Made by a program: the position numbers and the translations under genes. Below the pieces are notes generated by a model, which was not told the DNA's origin, did not search any database, and saw nothing but the letters and a program-made list of their open reading frames with translations. A DNA stretch of 64,000 nt from an uncultured Lachnospiraceae bacterium. GTDB taxonomy: Bacteria; Bacillota; Clostridia; Lachnospirales; Lachnospiraceae. Numbering within the stretch: the stretch's first letter is position 1; each line of letters opens with the position of its first letter. Location: positions 1 to 64,000 of the forward strand of contig CAJUIP010000020.1 in the NCBI GenBank assembly GCA_910586315.1, in the 5' to 3' direction. Shown here piece after piece: positions 26,213 to 35,113 of this stretch.

Positions 26213-26311
26213 AGCACTGATAGCAGAGGGGAATCGTTTCGGCGAACTATATAGTGTAAAATATTTTGAGCGTGAAGAGAGGCTGTATTCTTGGGGGGAA
26301 TACAGCCTCTC
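26213..26311 (+). ncRNA. candidate small RNA ending in a perfect 14-bp hairpin
   Basis: The promoter at 26179-26207 would give a transcript of about 100 nt that ends in GAGAGGCTGTATTC (26277-26290) paired perfectly with GAATACAGCCTCTC (26298-26311). No ORF with an RBS lies inside. There is no U-tract after the hairpin, so its role as a 3' end is uncertain; alternatively the hairpin ends tcdA on the other strand. The rest of the 377-base gap (25973-26349) shows nothing I recognise. Confidence 0.3.
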
Positions 26312-26349
26312 GCCTTCGCTTCGCAGTCAGGAGCACGTATAACGCCGGT

Positions 26350-27072
26350 TTAAGAAACACCGGAGAGGGAGCGGATCACTTCTCCGGCAATCAGAAGGCC
26401 GGCCACAGACGGCACAAAGGAAATACTTGCGGGGGCGGGGCGGCCGGAGCTCTTTTCCTCACCGGCTGTCTGGGGCACGCGGGGCGGTTCTTCCGAGTAC
26501 AGGACCCTAAGGGCGGGGATATCCCGCTTCTTTAATTCCCTCCGCATGACGCGGCAGAGGGGACAGACATTTGTGTCATAGATATCTGCGATTTTAAAGG
26601 CTTCCGGATGGAGCTTGTTTCCGGTTCCCATGGAAGCGATCATGGGAATCTTGCGGGATGCGGCATAGGATGCCAGGGCAATTTTTGCGCTTACGGTGTC
26701 GACGGCGTCAACGATGTAATCCGGTGTGCATGGAAAAGAAGAAAATATATGTTCTGTATTTTCCGGAAGAACAAAGGAATCGCAGACGGTAACGGCGCAG
26801 TCCGGGTTGATATCGGAAAGCTTCTGCTTCATAACCTCAGTTTTTTTTTGTCCCACGGTGCTTAAAAAGGCGATGTTCTGGCGGTTTATGTTGGAAGGAG
26901 CCACGGTGTCGGCGTCCGTGAGAAAAAGACTCCCGATTCCAGCTCTCGCCAGAGCTTCGGCGCAGTGGCCGCCGACGCCCCCCAGACCGAATACAGCCAC
27001 AGAGGCACGGGACAGTTTTGAAAACCCGTCTTCTCCCAGAAGCTGGATGGTGCGTGTAAAGATTTCATTCAT
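26350..27072 (-). CDS. tcdA: tRNA threonylcarbamoyladenosine dehydratase
   Basis: E1-like ThiF/HesA family protein (240 aa) of the TcdA/YgdL type, which cyclises t6A to ct6A on tRNA using ATP. Features are VAVFGLGGVGGHCAEALARAGIG (nucleotide loop), DADTVAPSNINRQ, DAVDTVSAKIAL, a conserved SMGTGNKL, and Cys-x-x-Cys in VCPLCRVMR. ATG 27072 is chosen with GGAG nine bases upstream; an ATG at 27087 lacks an RBS. Confidence 0.92.
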   Translation of the reverse strand: MNEIFTRTIQLLGEDGFSKLSRASVAVFGLGGVGGHCAEALARAGIGSLFLTDADTVAPSNINRQNIAFLSTVGQKKTEVMKQKLSDINPDCAVTVCDSFVLPENTEHIFSSFPCTPDYIVDAVDTVSAKIALASYAASRKIPMIASMGTGNKLHPEAFKIADIYDTNVCPLCRVMRRELKKRDIPALRVLYSEEPPRVPQTAGEEKSSGRPAPASISFVPSVAGLLIAGEVIRSLSGVS

Positions 27073-27257
27073 GGTTCTATTCTCCATTTGAATTTTAATT
27101 GTAACAGCGGGTGATTGACCGGAGAGGGAACAGTAACATCAGTCTAACATAATATGCAGATACACTCAATTCCAAACTTCCCTTTTTCTGTAAAAACGTG
27201 TATAATGGAGGGGAACGATGGAAATGAAATGTAAAATGAAGATAAAGGAGTGAAAAA

Positions 27258-29192
27258 ATGAAAGACGGCTTTCTCCGTGTCGCAGCCGCTACGCCTGAAA
27301 TCAAAGTGGCGGATCCTGTGTACAATGGAAATGAGATTTTAAAGCTGATGGAGGAGGGAAAGAAAAAGGGAGCAAAAATCATGGTGTTTCCGGAACTTTG
27401 CCTCACCGGCTATACCTGCGGAGATTTGTTCCTTCAGGATACTTTACTGGAAAACGCCAGGAATGAGTTAAGGCGGCTGGAAGAGGTGTCCAAGGGAATG
27501 GATATGCTGGTGTTTGTGGGACTTCCCTTCGAAAAGGGAGGAAAGCTTTATAATACGGCGGCCGCCATCCAGAACGGACAGGTTCTGGCCTTCATCACAA
27601 AGATGAATATTCCAAACTATGCGGAATTTTATGAGCTGCGTCATTTTAATCCCGGCCCGGCGGTACCGGAGACCGTTTTGTGGGGAAACAGAGAGGTTCC
27701 TTTTGGAAGCAATATTCTTCTTGAATGCGGGGAAATACCGGAGCTCATTGTGGCAGGTGAAATCTGCGAGGACGTGTGGGTCATGGATCCTCCCAGCATT
27801 TCCCACGCAAAGGCCGGGGCAACGGTAATCATTAACTGCTCCGCCAGCGATGAAACAACGGGAAAACATCTTTACAGAAACAGCCTGATTTCCGGCCAGT
27901 CCGCAAGGCTCGTCTGCGGCTATGTTTATGCCAATGCGGGAGAGGGAGAGTCCACCCAGGATCTGGTATTTGGCGGCCACAATATGATCGCGGAAAATGG
28001 TACGGTTTTAGCAAGCTCCAGACGGTTTGAGAATTCCGTAATCTATGGCGATCTGGATCTTCAGAGAATACGAAATGAGAGGCGGAAAATGAACACCTTC
28101 CGGACAGAGGCCCCGGGAAGCAGGTATGTCCGTGTTCCCATTCATATCCGCAGGGAAGCTCTGAAGCTGGAGCGGTATATTGATCCGGCTCCTTTTGTTC
28201 CCTCCGACGGGAAGGCAAGAGACGCGCGCTGTGAGGAAATTCTGACCATTCAGGCCATGGGTTTAAAAAAGCGTCTGGCTCATACGGGGTGTACGCATGC
28301 GGTGGTGGGAATTTCCGGTGGTCTGGATTCCACGCTGGCTCTCCTTGTGACGGCAAGAGCCTTCGATATGGAAAAGATTCCGAGAGAGAATATTCTGTCC
28401 GTTACGATGCCCTGCTTTGGTACCACAGACCGCACCTACAACAATGCCTGTACTCTGACCCGCAGGCTGGGCGCAGAGCTTAAGGAGGTCAATATAAAGG
28501 AGGCAGTGGCTGTCCATTTCAGGGATTTGGGCCACAGCATGGAGGTTCACGATGTGACCTACGAAAACTCTCAGGCAAGAGAAAGAACCCAGGTGTTAAT
28601 GGATCTGGCCAACCAAAACGGAGGCCTGGTGATCGGTACGGGGGATATGTCGGAGCTGGCGCTGGGATGGGCTACCTACAATGGGGATCATATGTCCATG
28701 TACGGCGTCAACGCATCGGTTCCCAAAACTCTGGTGCGCCATCTGGTGCGGTATTATGCCGATACCTGTCAGGATGAAGAATTAAAGAAGGTGCTTTACG
28801 ATATTCTGGATACACCGGTGAGTCCGGAGCTTCTTCCGCCTGCCGACGGCATGATTTCTCAAAAAACAGAGGATCTTGTGGGCCCTTATGAGCTTCACGA
28901 TTTCTTTATGTACTATATTCTGCGGTTCGGATACGGTCCTGCAAAGATTTACCGTCTGGCGAAGATCGCTTTTTCGGGCGTTTATGAGGACAGAGTGATT
29001 TACAAATGGTTAAACACCTTTTACCGGAGATTTTTCTCCCAGCAGTTTAAACGTTCCTGTCTTCCGGACGGCCCGAAAGTCGGCTCGGTGGCAGTGTCTC
29101 CCAGAGGCGATCTCAGAATGCCGTCGGATGCCGCAGGGCGTATCTGGATGGAGGAATTGAAGGCCTTAAATCCGGAGGGTCCGGATGATTAG
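27258..29192 (+). CDS. nadE: glutamine-dependent NAD+ synthase
   Basis: 644 aa. An N-terminal nitrilase-type glutaminase (about 1-280: FPELCLTGY Glu, KMNIPNY Lys and GEICEDVWV Cys) is fused to a C-terminal NAD synthetase (about 310-644: GISGGLDSTLALL PP-loop, TGDMSELALGW). It makes NAD from deamido-NAD, glutamine and ATP. AAAGGAG precedes the ATG. A TATAAT at 27201-27206 lacks a good -35. It overlaps the methyltransferase gene by eight bases. Confidence 0.96.
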   Translation: MKDGFLRVAAATPEIKVADPVYNGNEILKLMEEGKKKGAKIMVFPELCLTGYTCGDLFLQDTLLENARNELRRLEEVSKGMDMLVFVGLPFEKGGKLYNTAAAIQNGQVLAFITKMNIPNYAEFYELRHFNPGPAVPETVLWGNREVPFGSNILLECGEIPELIVAGEICEDVWVMDPPSISHAKAGATVIINCSASDETTGKHLYRNSLISGQSARLVCGYVYANAGEGESTQDLVFGGHNMIAENGTVLASSRRFENSVIYGDLDLQRIRNERRKMNTFRTEAPGSRYVRVPIHIRREALKLERYIDPAPFVPSDGKARDARCEEILTIQAMGLKKRLAHTGCTHAVVGISGGLDSTLALLVTARAFDMEKIPRENILSVTMPCFGTTDRTYNNACTLTRRLGAELKEVNIKEAVAVHFRDLGHSMEVHDVTYENSQARERTQVLMDLANQNGGLVIGTGDMSELALGWATYNGDHMSMYGVNASVPKTLVRHLVRYYADTCQDEELKKVLYDILDTPVSPELLPPADGMISQKTEDLVGPYELHDFFMYYILRFGYGPAKIYRLAKIAFSGVYEDRVIYKWLNTFYRRFFSQQFKRSCLPDGPKVGSVAVSPRGDLRMPSDAAGRIWMEELKALNPEGPDD

Positions 29193-29985
29193 CAGCACAA
29201 AGAACGAACAGGTGAAAGCAGTCATAGAATTAAAGAAACGGGCAAAGGCCAGAGACGGGCAGGGACTTTTTGTGACGGAGGGAGTCCGGATGGCCATGGA
29301 GCTTCCAAAAGACCGTACCGTCCGCCTTTACGTTTCGGAAAGTTTTCTTAAAAATGCGGATAACCAGGCGTTTCTTGCCGAATTTCCGGCTTATGAGGCC
29401 GTAACGGATTCTGTGTTTGAGGCCATGTCCGATACCCGGACGCCTCAGGGGGTTCTGGCTCTTGTAAGGCAGTATGAATATGGACTTTCCGATCTTTTAA
29501 AGGACAGAAGAGCCGCCCATCTGATGTTTCTCGAAAATATCCAGGATCCGGGAAATCTGGGGACCATTGTGCGGGCCGGAGAGGGCGCCGGAATTACCGG
29601 TGTCATCATGAGCAGAGATACGGTGGATATTTACAATCCAAAGGTCATTCGTTCCACTATGGGGTCTGTGTTCCGGGTCCCTTTTCTATATGTTGATGAT
29701 ATGCGGAAAACAGCGGAGAAGTTTAAGGAAAAGGGAATTCGCCTGTTCGCGGCCCATCTTGCCGGAAGGAATAATTACGAGGAAGAGGATTATACTGGTA
29801 ACACGGGTTTTCTTATAGGAAATGAGGGGAACGGCTTGAGCGAAGGACTTTCTCTTCTGGCTGACGCATGGGTGAAAATTCCCATGGCAGGGAGGGTGGA
29901 ATCCTTAAATGCCGCGGTGGCGGCATCTATCCTGATGTTTGAGACCGCAAGGCAGAGGAGAAGCCGGCGACAGGAAAACTTATAA
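29185..29985 (+). CDS. TrmH/SpoU family RNA 2'-O-methyltransferase
   Basis: 266 aa SPOUT-class enzyme with an N-terminal substrate-binding domain (FVTEGVRMAMEL) and the three SpoU motifs: NIQDPGNLGTIVRAGEGAG, IGNEGNGLSEG and VKIPMAGRVESLNAAVAASI. It methylates ribose in rRNA or tRNA with SAM; the exact site cannot be read. The start lies inside the end of nadE, so it is co-translated. Confidence 0.93.
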   Translation: MISSTKNEQVKAVIELKKRAKARDGQGLFVTEGVRMAMELPKDRTVRLYVSESFLKNADNQAFLAEFPAYEAVTDSVFEAMSDTRTPQGVLALVRQYEYGLSDLLKDRRAAHLMFLENIQDPGNLGTIVRAGEGAGITGVIMSRDTVDIYNPKVIRSTMGSVFRVPFLYVDDMRKTAEKFKEKGIRLFAAHLAGRNNYEEEDYTGNTGFLIGNEGNGLSEGLSLLADAWVKIPMAGRVESLNAAVAASILMFETARQRRSRRQENL

Positions 29986-30092
29986 AGGAGGAGCCGATAG
30001 AGGAGAGACCAATGGAGAAGAAGCCAGGATAGAGAAATGGGGAAAGGGAAAGCAGATAAAGATAAAGGAGATAAAGAAAAGGAGATGAGGCA

Positions 30093-30533
30093 GTGGAAAT
30101 GATAGGCTGGCTTGTGGCTTTTGTGATTTTTGTCGGGATTGAAATAAATACCATGGCGCTTACTACCATCTGGTTTGCCGGGGGTGCACTGATTGCATTC
30201 TTTGCCGCTCTGGTCGGTTTTTCCGTCCGGGTGCAGCTTGTTACATTTCTGGCAGCCTCTTTTATGCTTTTGTATTTCACAAGACCCTTTGCCGCAAAGT
30301 TTATTAATAAGGGGACGGTGAAGACAAATACAGACAGTCTTATCGGCAGAAAAGCCAGAGTGACTGTGAAAATCAATAATAATCTGTCTTCTGGCGCGGC
30401 TGTTTTAAACGGTCAGGAATGGACGGCCAGGGCAGTGGAGGATGAGATGGAAATTCCGGAGGGAGAGACTGTGATCGTAAAGGAAATCCGCGGAGTGAAA
30501 CTGATTGTGGACCGTATTTTAAAGGAGAAGTAA
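30093..30533 (+). CDS. NfeD family membrane protein
   Basis: 146 aa with three to four N-terminal membrane segments (about 1-75) and a C-terminal OB-fold domain (about 85-146: LIGRKARVTVKI ... GQEWTARA ... VIVKEIRGVKLIV). NfeD proteins partner with SPFH/stomatin proteins in membrane microdomains, and the next gene is exactly such a protein, one base after the stop. The start is GTG 30093 (GGAG eight bases upstream) or ATG 30099; I keep the first. Confidence 0.9.
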   Translation: MEMIGWLVAFVIFVGIEINTMALTTIWFAGGALIAFFAALVGFSVRVQLVTFLAASFMLLYFTRPFAAKFINKGTVKTNTDSLIGRKARVTVKINNNLSSGAAVLNGQEWTARAVEDEMEIPEGETVIVKEIRGVKLIVDRILKEK

Positions 30534-30534
30534 A

Positions 30535-31473
30535 ATGGGAATAGGTTTTTTTAGCGTTGTTTTGCTGGTACTTGTAATTCTTTTGGTGCTGGTGTCCTGC
30601 ATCCGCATTGTGCCTCAGGCTCAGGCAGTAGTTGTAGAGCGCCTGGGAGCGTATCTGGACACCTGGTCTGTGGGAGTGCATTTTAAAATGCCCTTTATTG
30701 ACCGTGTGGCCAAACGGGTGATTTTAAAGGAACAGGTGGTAGACTTTGCACCGCAGCCGGTAATCACAAAGGATAATGTTACCATGAAAATTGACACGGT
30801 GGTATTTTTTCAGATCACGGATCCGAAGCTCTACGCGTATGGCGTGGAAAATCCCATCATGGCCATAGAAAACTTAACGGCTACCACCTTAAGAAATATC
30901 ATCGGCGACCTGGAGCTTGACCAGACCTTGACATCCAGGGAAACCATTAACACAAAAATGCGGTCTGCCCTGGATGTGGCTACAGATCCCTGGGGCATCA
31001 AGGTAAATCGTGTAGAGCTTAAGAACATCATTCCGCCGTCCGCCATTCAGGATGCAATGGAAAAACAGATGAAGGCGGAGCGGGAACGCCGTGAGTCCAT
31101 CCTTCGGGCAGAGGGTGAGAAAAAATCCACAATTCTTGTGGCAGAAGGTAAAAAGCAGTCCGCCATCCTGGATGCGGAGGCTGACAAACAGGCAGCGATT
31201 CTTCACGCTGAGGCGGAAAAGGAAAAGAGAATCCGGGAGGCGGAAGGTCAGGCGGAGGCTATCCTTAAGATTCAGCAGGCCAATGCAGACGGAATCCGTA
31301 TGATTAAGGAAGCCGGGGCAGACCAGGCAGTGCTGACCTTAAAGAGTCTGGAGGCTTTTGCGAAGGCCGCGGACGGAAGAGCCACAAAGATTATCATTCC
31401 GTCAGAAATTCAGTCCATGGCAGGCCTTACAAAGAGTATTGCTGAGATTGCTTCCAATGAAAGCAGCCGTTGA
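30535..31473 (+). CDS. SPFH domain (stomatin/QmcA-like) protein
   Basis: 312 aa. One N-terminal membrane segment (about 5-22), an SPFH/band 7 domain (IRIVPQAQAVVVERLGAY, TLRNIIGDLELDQTLTSRE, KVNRVELKNIIPP) and an Ala/Glu-rich coiled coil (about 185-265) that drives oligomerisation. Probably forms a membrane scaffold with NfeD and may regulate membrane proteases or lipid domains. Its 3' end overlaps the patatin gene by 17 bases. Confidence 0.93.
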   Translation: MGIGFFSVVLLVLVILLVLVSCIRIVPQAQAVVVERLGAYLDTWSVGVHFKMPFIDRVAKRVILKEQVVDFAPQPVITKDNVTMKIDTVVFFQITDPKLYAYGVENPIMAIENLTATTLRNIIGDLELDQTLTSRETINTKMRSALDVATDPWGIKVNRVELKNIIPPSAIQDAMEKQMKAERERRESILRAEGEKKSTILVAEGKKQSAILDAEADKQAAILHAEAEKEKRIREAEGQAEAILKIQQANADGIRMIKEAGADQAVLTLKSLEAFAKAADGRATKIIIPSEIQSMAGLTKSIAEIASNESSR

Positions 31474-32590
31474 TTTAAACAGGGAGTATGGGATTGTCCT
31501 GGAGGGCGGCGGCGCCAGAGGGGCTTACCAGATAGGCGCATGGAAAGCCCTCCGGGAAGCAGGAATAAAAATCCGGGGAGTTGCCGGAACCTCAGTCGGA
31601 GCTCTGAATGGAGCGCTGATCTGCATGGATGACTTAAAAAAGGCCGAGGAAATCTGGAGCACTATGGCCTACTCCAGGGTCTTCCATGTGGAAGATGACC
31701 TGATGGAGCGCTTAAGAAAGCTGGAGATAAGATCCTTTGATTTTGCGGAGCTTGCCGCGGAAGTGAAAAAGGTGGTAGCCGGGCGCGGGCTCGATATCGG
31801 GCCTTTAAAGCAGCTGATTGCAGACACGATTAACGAAGAAAAAATCCGGAAATCTACCTGCGATTTTTATGCCACCACTTTTTCTCTCACGGACCGGAAG
31901 GAGATTAATTTTGATGTGAAGGTGGCGCCGGAGGGGACCATGAAGGATATGCTTCTGGCCAGCGCTTATTTTCCGGGCTTTAAAAATGAAAAGCTGGGCG
32001 GAAAAACTTATATGGACGGCGGCAGCGTCAACAATGTTCCCGTCAATGTGCTGACGGAACGGGGGTATAAGGATATCATAGTGATACGGATTTACGGAAT
32101 CGGCGTTGACAAAGAGAAAAGGTTTACGCCTCCTTTGGATGTGACCATTCACAGGATTGCACCCAGAAAGAACCTGGGAGGGATTCTGGAATTCGACAGC
32201 GCCAGGGCAAAACGAAATATGCTTCTGGGATATTACGATGCCGGAAGACTTTTATATGACCTTGTGGGAAGAAAATATTATTTTTATATGCCCCGGTCAG
32301 AGGCGTATTATTTTGATAAAATGATGTCGGAGCTTTCGCTTTTTGCCCGCTATCTGCTTCCCGGCAAAGAGCCAAAAGAGCTTTTGGGCTACCGGGCATA
32401 TACGGAAGGAATTTTTCCGGCGCTGGCAAAGAAAATGCGGCTTCCGGCCCAATGGAATTACAGAGATTTTTATGGCGTCGTTCTGGAAATCTGTGCAAGA
32501 AAGTTGGAACTGGAGGTTTTCCATATCTATACCGTGGAGGAAATCATGGAGAAGGTTCACAGGGCACTGGCGCAGCCTTGCATTCTGTGA
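31457..32590 (+). CDS. patatin-like phospholipase
   Basis: 377 aa. Patatin fold with the oxyanion loop LEGGGARGAYQ, nucleophile motif GTSVGALNG (Gly-x-Ser-x-Gly) and catalytic aspartate in YMDGGSVNNVP. It hydrolyses acyl esters of phospholipids. ATG 31457 is chosen as it starts at the family domain; the frame is open to 31358 without an RBS. It overlaps the SPFH gene, so it probably works at the same membrane site. The last few codons (about RALAQPCIL) approach a repeat end at 32592, so the natural C-terminus may have been altered by that insertion. Confidence 0.9.
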   Translation: MKAAVDLNREYGIVLEGGGARGAYQIGAWKALREAGIKIRGVAGTSVGALNGALICMDDLKKAEEIWSTMAYSRVFHVEDDLMERLRKLEIRSFDFAELAAEVKKVVAGRGLDIGPLKQLIADTINEEKIRKSTCDFYATTFSLTDRKEINFDVKVAPEGTMKDMLLASAYFPGFKNEKLGGKTYMDGGSVNNVPVNVLTERGYKDIIVIRIYGIGVDKEKRFTPPLDVTIHRIAPRKNLGGILEFDSARAKRNMLLGYYDAGRLLYDLVGRKYYFYMPRSEAYYFDKMMSELSLFARYLLPGKEPKELLGYRAYTEGIFPALAKKMRLPAQWNYRDFYGVVLEICARKLELEVFHIYTVEEIMEKVHRALAQPCIL

Positions 32591-32591
32591 C

Positions 32592-32630
32592 GCACATCTG
32601 ATGGAAAGCAATTTTCAAACACGCTCTAAG
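32592..32630 (-). repeat. end of dispersed repeat family 3 (minus orientation)
   Basis: On the minus strand it reads TTAGAGCGTGTTTGAAAATT and then GCTTTCCATCAGATGTGCG. It matches 61251-61288 on the plus strand with few differences. Only one end is present here, just after the patatin stop codon. Confidence 0.6.
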
Positions 32631-32657
32631 AAAACAGCAAGTTAGGAGAAGTATCGG

Positions 32658-32966
32658 ATGTCTGGAAATGAAAGAAGACGCAAGGTCAGAGGAGAGTCCA
32701 TGGCATTAGACACACTGCACATTGTCATAGGAATTGCAGTGGTGGTTATGGCAGCAATCTCCTTTGTAAACCCGGAAGAATATATGTTTTTCTTTCCGGT
32801 GATATTCTTTCTGGCGGCCGTTCTTAATCTGGTTACCGGAAAGTACAGGCTGAAACACAGCGTGAGAAACCACAAAAAAGAGGCGGCGGCCATTTTGCAG
32901 ATGATATTCGGAATCATTCTGCTGGCGCTTGCAGCTGTCAGCGCGGTCAGCATATGGTGGAGATAA
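32658..32966 (+). CDS. small membrane protein of unknown function
   Basis: 102 aa. A basic N-terminus (NERRRKVRG) is followed by three hydrophobic segments (about 20-38, 42-62 and 76-98) with an FVNPEEYMFFFP loop. I do not recognise a named family with confidence. GGAGAAG lies upstream. Located between the patatin and birA genes; it could be the tail of the NfeD/SPFH/patatin group. Confidence 0.7.
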   Translation: MSGNERRRKVRGESMALDTLHIVIGIAVVVMAAISFVNPEEYMFFFPVIFFLAAVLNLVTGKYRLKHSVRNHKKEAAAILQMIFGIILLALAAVSAVSIWWR

Positions 32967-33009
32967 AAAAGTCCCGCCGCAGTGCGGGAAGCTTTAAACG
33001 GAGGGAAAG

Positions 33010-33990
33010 ATGAAGGGAGAAATCCTCAGATTACTGAAGGAAACAAACGGATATCTTTCCGGACAGGAGTTATGTGAGAAATTCGGGGTTTCACGGACTG
33101 CTGTGTGGAAGGTGATTAACCAGTTGAAGGAAGAGGGATATGAAATTGAAGCAGTCAGAAACAAGGGGTATGCCTTAAAGAGCGTTTCCGATGTGCTTTC
33201 CAGGGAGGAACTGAAAAGTTCCATTGAGACCAGATGGGCAGGCGCCAATGTGGTCTGTTTTGACAGGACGGATTCCACCAACATCCAGGCCAGAAAGCAG
33301 GCGGAGGCCGGGGCTCCCCATGGAACTCTGGTGGTTGCGGAACGGCAGGACGGAGGAAAGGGGCGGAGAGGAAGAGGTTGGGAGTCGCCCTCCGGAGTCG
33401 GAATCTGGATGAGTATCCTTTTAAGGCCTCAGATCAGTTCCCTTTCCGCTTCCATGCTGACGTTGGTGATGGCCCTGGCTGCCGAGAAGGGGATCAGGGA
33501 GGCCGCCGGTCTGAAAAGTCAGATTAAATGGCCCAATGACCTGGTTCTCAATAAAAAGAAGATCTGCGGAATTCTCACGGAGATGAGTACAGAGCTGATG
33601 GAAATCCAGCATGTGGTCATCGGGATCGGAATCAATGTGAACCAGACGGAGTTTCCTCCGGAAATTGCCGCCGCTGCTACCTCTCTTTACCTGGAGACGG
33701 GAAAACGGTTTCAGAGAAGCCGTATCATTGCAAAAATCATGAAGGCTTTTGAGGAGTATTATGAGGTCTTTGTAAAAACAGAAGATATGTCGGGGCTTAT
33801 GGAGGAATACAATAAGAAACTTGTGAATCTTGGGAACCAGGTGTGTGTATTGGATCCGTCGGGAGAATTCAGAGGAATCTCCGAGGGAATCAATAAATCC
33901 GGCGGACTGATCGTATGTCTTCCGGACGGCACCAGAACGGAAGTGATTTCCGGCGAGGTTTCTGTGCGGGGGGTGTACGGCTATGTTTAA
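33010..33990 (+). CDS. birA: bifunctional biotin ligase / biotin operon repressor
   Basis: 326 aa. An N-terminal winged helix (about 1-60: GQELCEKFGVSRTAVWKVINQLK) joins a biotin-protein ligase domain (FDRTDSTNIQARK, ERQDGGKGRRGRGWESP, IKWPNDL, GIGINVNQ) and a C-terminal SH3-like domain. It charges biotin carboxyl carrier domains and represses biotin genes. GGAGGGAA precedes the ATG. It overlaps mutY by eight bases. Confidence 0.96.
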   Translation: MKGEILRLLKETNGYLSGQELCEKFGVSRTAVWKVINQLKEEGYEIEAVRNKGYALKSVSDVLSREELKSSIETRWAGANVVCFDRTDSTNIQARKQAEAGAPHGTLVVAERQDGGKGRRGRGWESPSGVGIWMSILLRPQISSLSASMLTLVMALAAEKGIREAAGLKSQIKWPNDLVLNKKKICGILTEMSTELMEIQHVVIGIGINVNQTEFPPEIAAAATSLYLETGKRFQRSRIIAKIMKAFEEYYEVFVKTEDMSGLMEEYNKKLVNLGNQVCVLDPSGEFRGISEGINKSGGLIVCLPDGTRTEVISGEVSVRGVYGYV

Positions 33991-35113
33991 GCCGTCTCCA
34001 TATGAAGGGCTTCAGACGCTTTTTGCGGAAGGAAAAGAGCTTTCGGATAAAGAACGCCTTCTTTTTGCCCTGGGGCCTCTTCTTTCCTGGTATAGAAAAA
34101 ATAAGCGGGATCTTCCCTGGAGAGGAAGCCGGGATGCGTACCGGATCTGGATTTCCGAGATTATGCTCCAGCAGACCAGAGTGGAGGCAGTAAAACCCTA
34201 TTACTTTCGTTTTATGGAACGTTTTCCGAACATCCGGCTTCTGGCGGAGGCCAAAGAGGAGGAACTGCTAAAATACTGGGAAGGACTTGGGTATTACAGC
34301 AGAGCTCGGAACTTAAAAAAGGCGGCGCAGGTGATGATGGAAACTTCCGGAGGGAAGTTCCCGGATTCCTACGAAAAAATCAGAAAGCTTCCGGGAATCG
34401 GAAGCTATACGGCCGGAGCGATCGCTTCCATTGCTTATGATCTTCCGACCGCGGCCGTGGACGGCAATGTGCTGCGCGTTCTCTCACGGGTGCTCGGAAG
34501 TCATGATGACATTCTGAAACAGTCCACCAGGAAAAAAATGGAATGTCTGGTGGAAGATATCCTGAAAGAAAGGGGAGAGGAAACCTGCCCCGGGGATTTT
34601 AACCAGGCCCTCATCGAAGTGGGGGCGGTGGTTTGCATTCCCAATGGGACTCCGCTTTGCGGACAATGTCCCTTTCATACGGTCTGCGCGGCGAGAAGTC
34701 TTGGAATGATTTCAGAACTTCCGGTGAAAACGCCCAAAAAGAAGAGGAAAATTGAGGAAAAAACTGTATTATTATTGGAATATAAGGATAAAATAGCCAT
34801 TAGAAAGCGGAGCCGGGACGGACTTCTGGCCTCCATGTATGAGTTTATCAATGTTCCTGGAAGGCCCGGTCTGCCCCAGGTGCGGGACATGTTTCCTGGT
34901 ATACGCTCTGTGGAGGAGCTCCCCGGAGCAAAACATGTTTTCAGCCATACAGAGTGGCATATGGATGGGTATTTTCTTTCTTTAGGAGAGCTTCCGGAAG
35001 GGGATTTCCTTTTTGCAGAGTGGGAGACGATCAAAAAGACTTATGCGATTCCCAGCGCTTTTCTTGTCTATAAAAAATATCTGGATCATCGTTACGGAGG
35101 AAAAAAAACATGA
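33983..35113 (+). CDS. mutY: A/G-specific adenine glycosylase
   Basis: 376 aa. It removes adenine mispaired with 8-oxoG. Helix-hairpin-helix region with LPGIGSYTAGAIASIAY, catalytic Glu in SEIMLQQTRVE and Asp in AVDGNVLRV; the [4Fe-4S] loop reads CIPNGTPLCGQCPFHTVC. The C-terminal NUDIX-like domain (about 245-376) recognises the oxidised base. Coupled to birA upstream and overlapping the lipid kinase gene by four bases. Confidence 0.96.
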   Translation: MFKPSPYEGLQTLFAEGKELSDKERLLFALGPLLSWYRKNKRDLPWRGSRDAYRIWISEIMLQQTRVEAVKPYYFRFMERFPNIRLLAEAKEEELLKYWEGLGYYSRARNLKKAAQVMMETSGGKFPDSYEKIRKLPGIGSYTAGAIASIAYDLPTAAVDGNVLRVLSRVLGSHDDILKQSTRKKMECLVEDILKERGEETCPGDFNQALIEVGAVVCIPNGTPLCGQCPFHTVCAARSLGMISELPVKTPKKKRKIEEKTVLLLEYKDKIAIRKRSRDGLLASMYEFINVPGRPGLPQVRDMFPGIRSVEELPGAKHVFSHTEWHMDGYFLSLGELPEGDFLFAEWETIKKTYAIPSAFLVYKKYLDHRYGGKKT

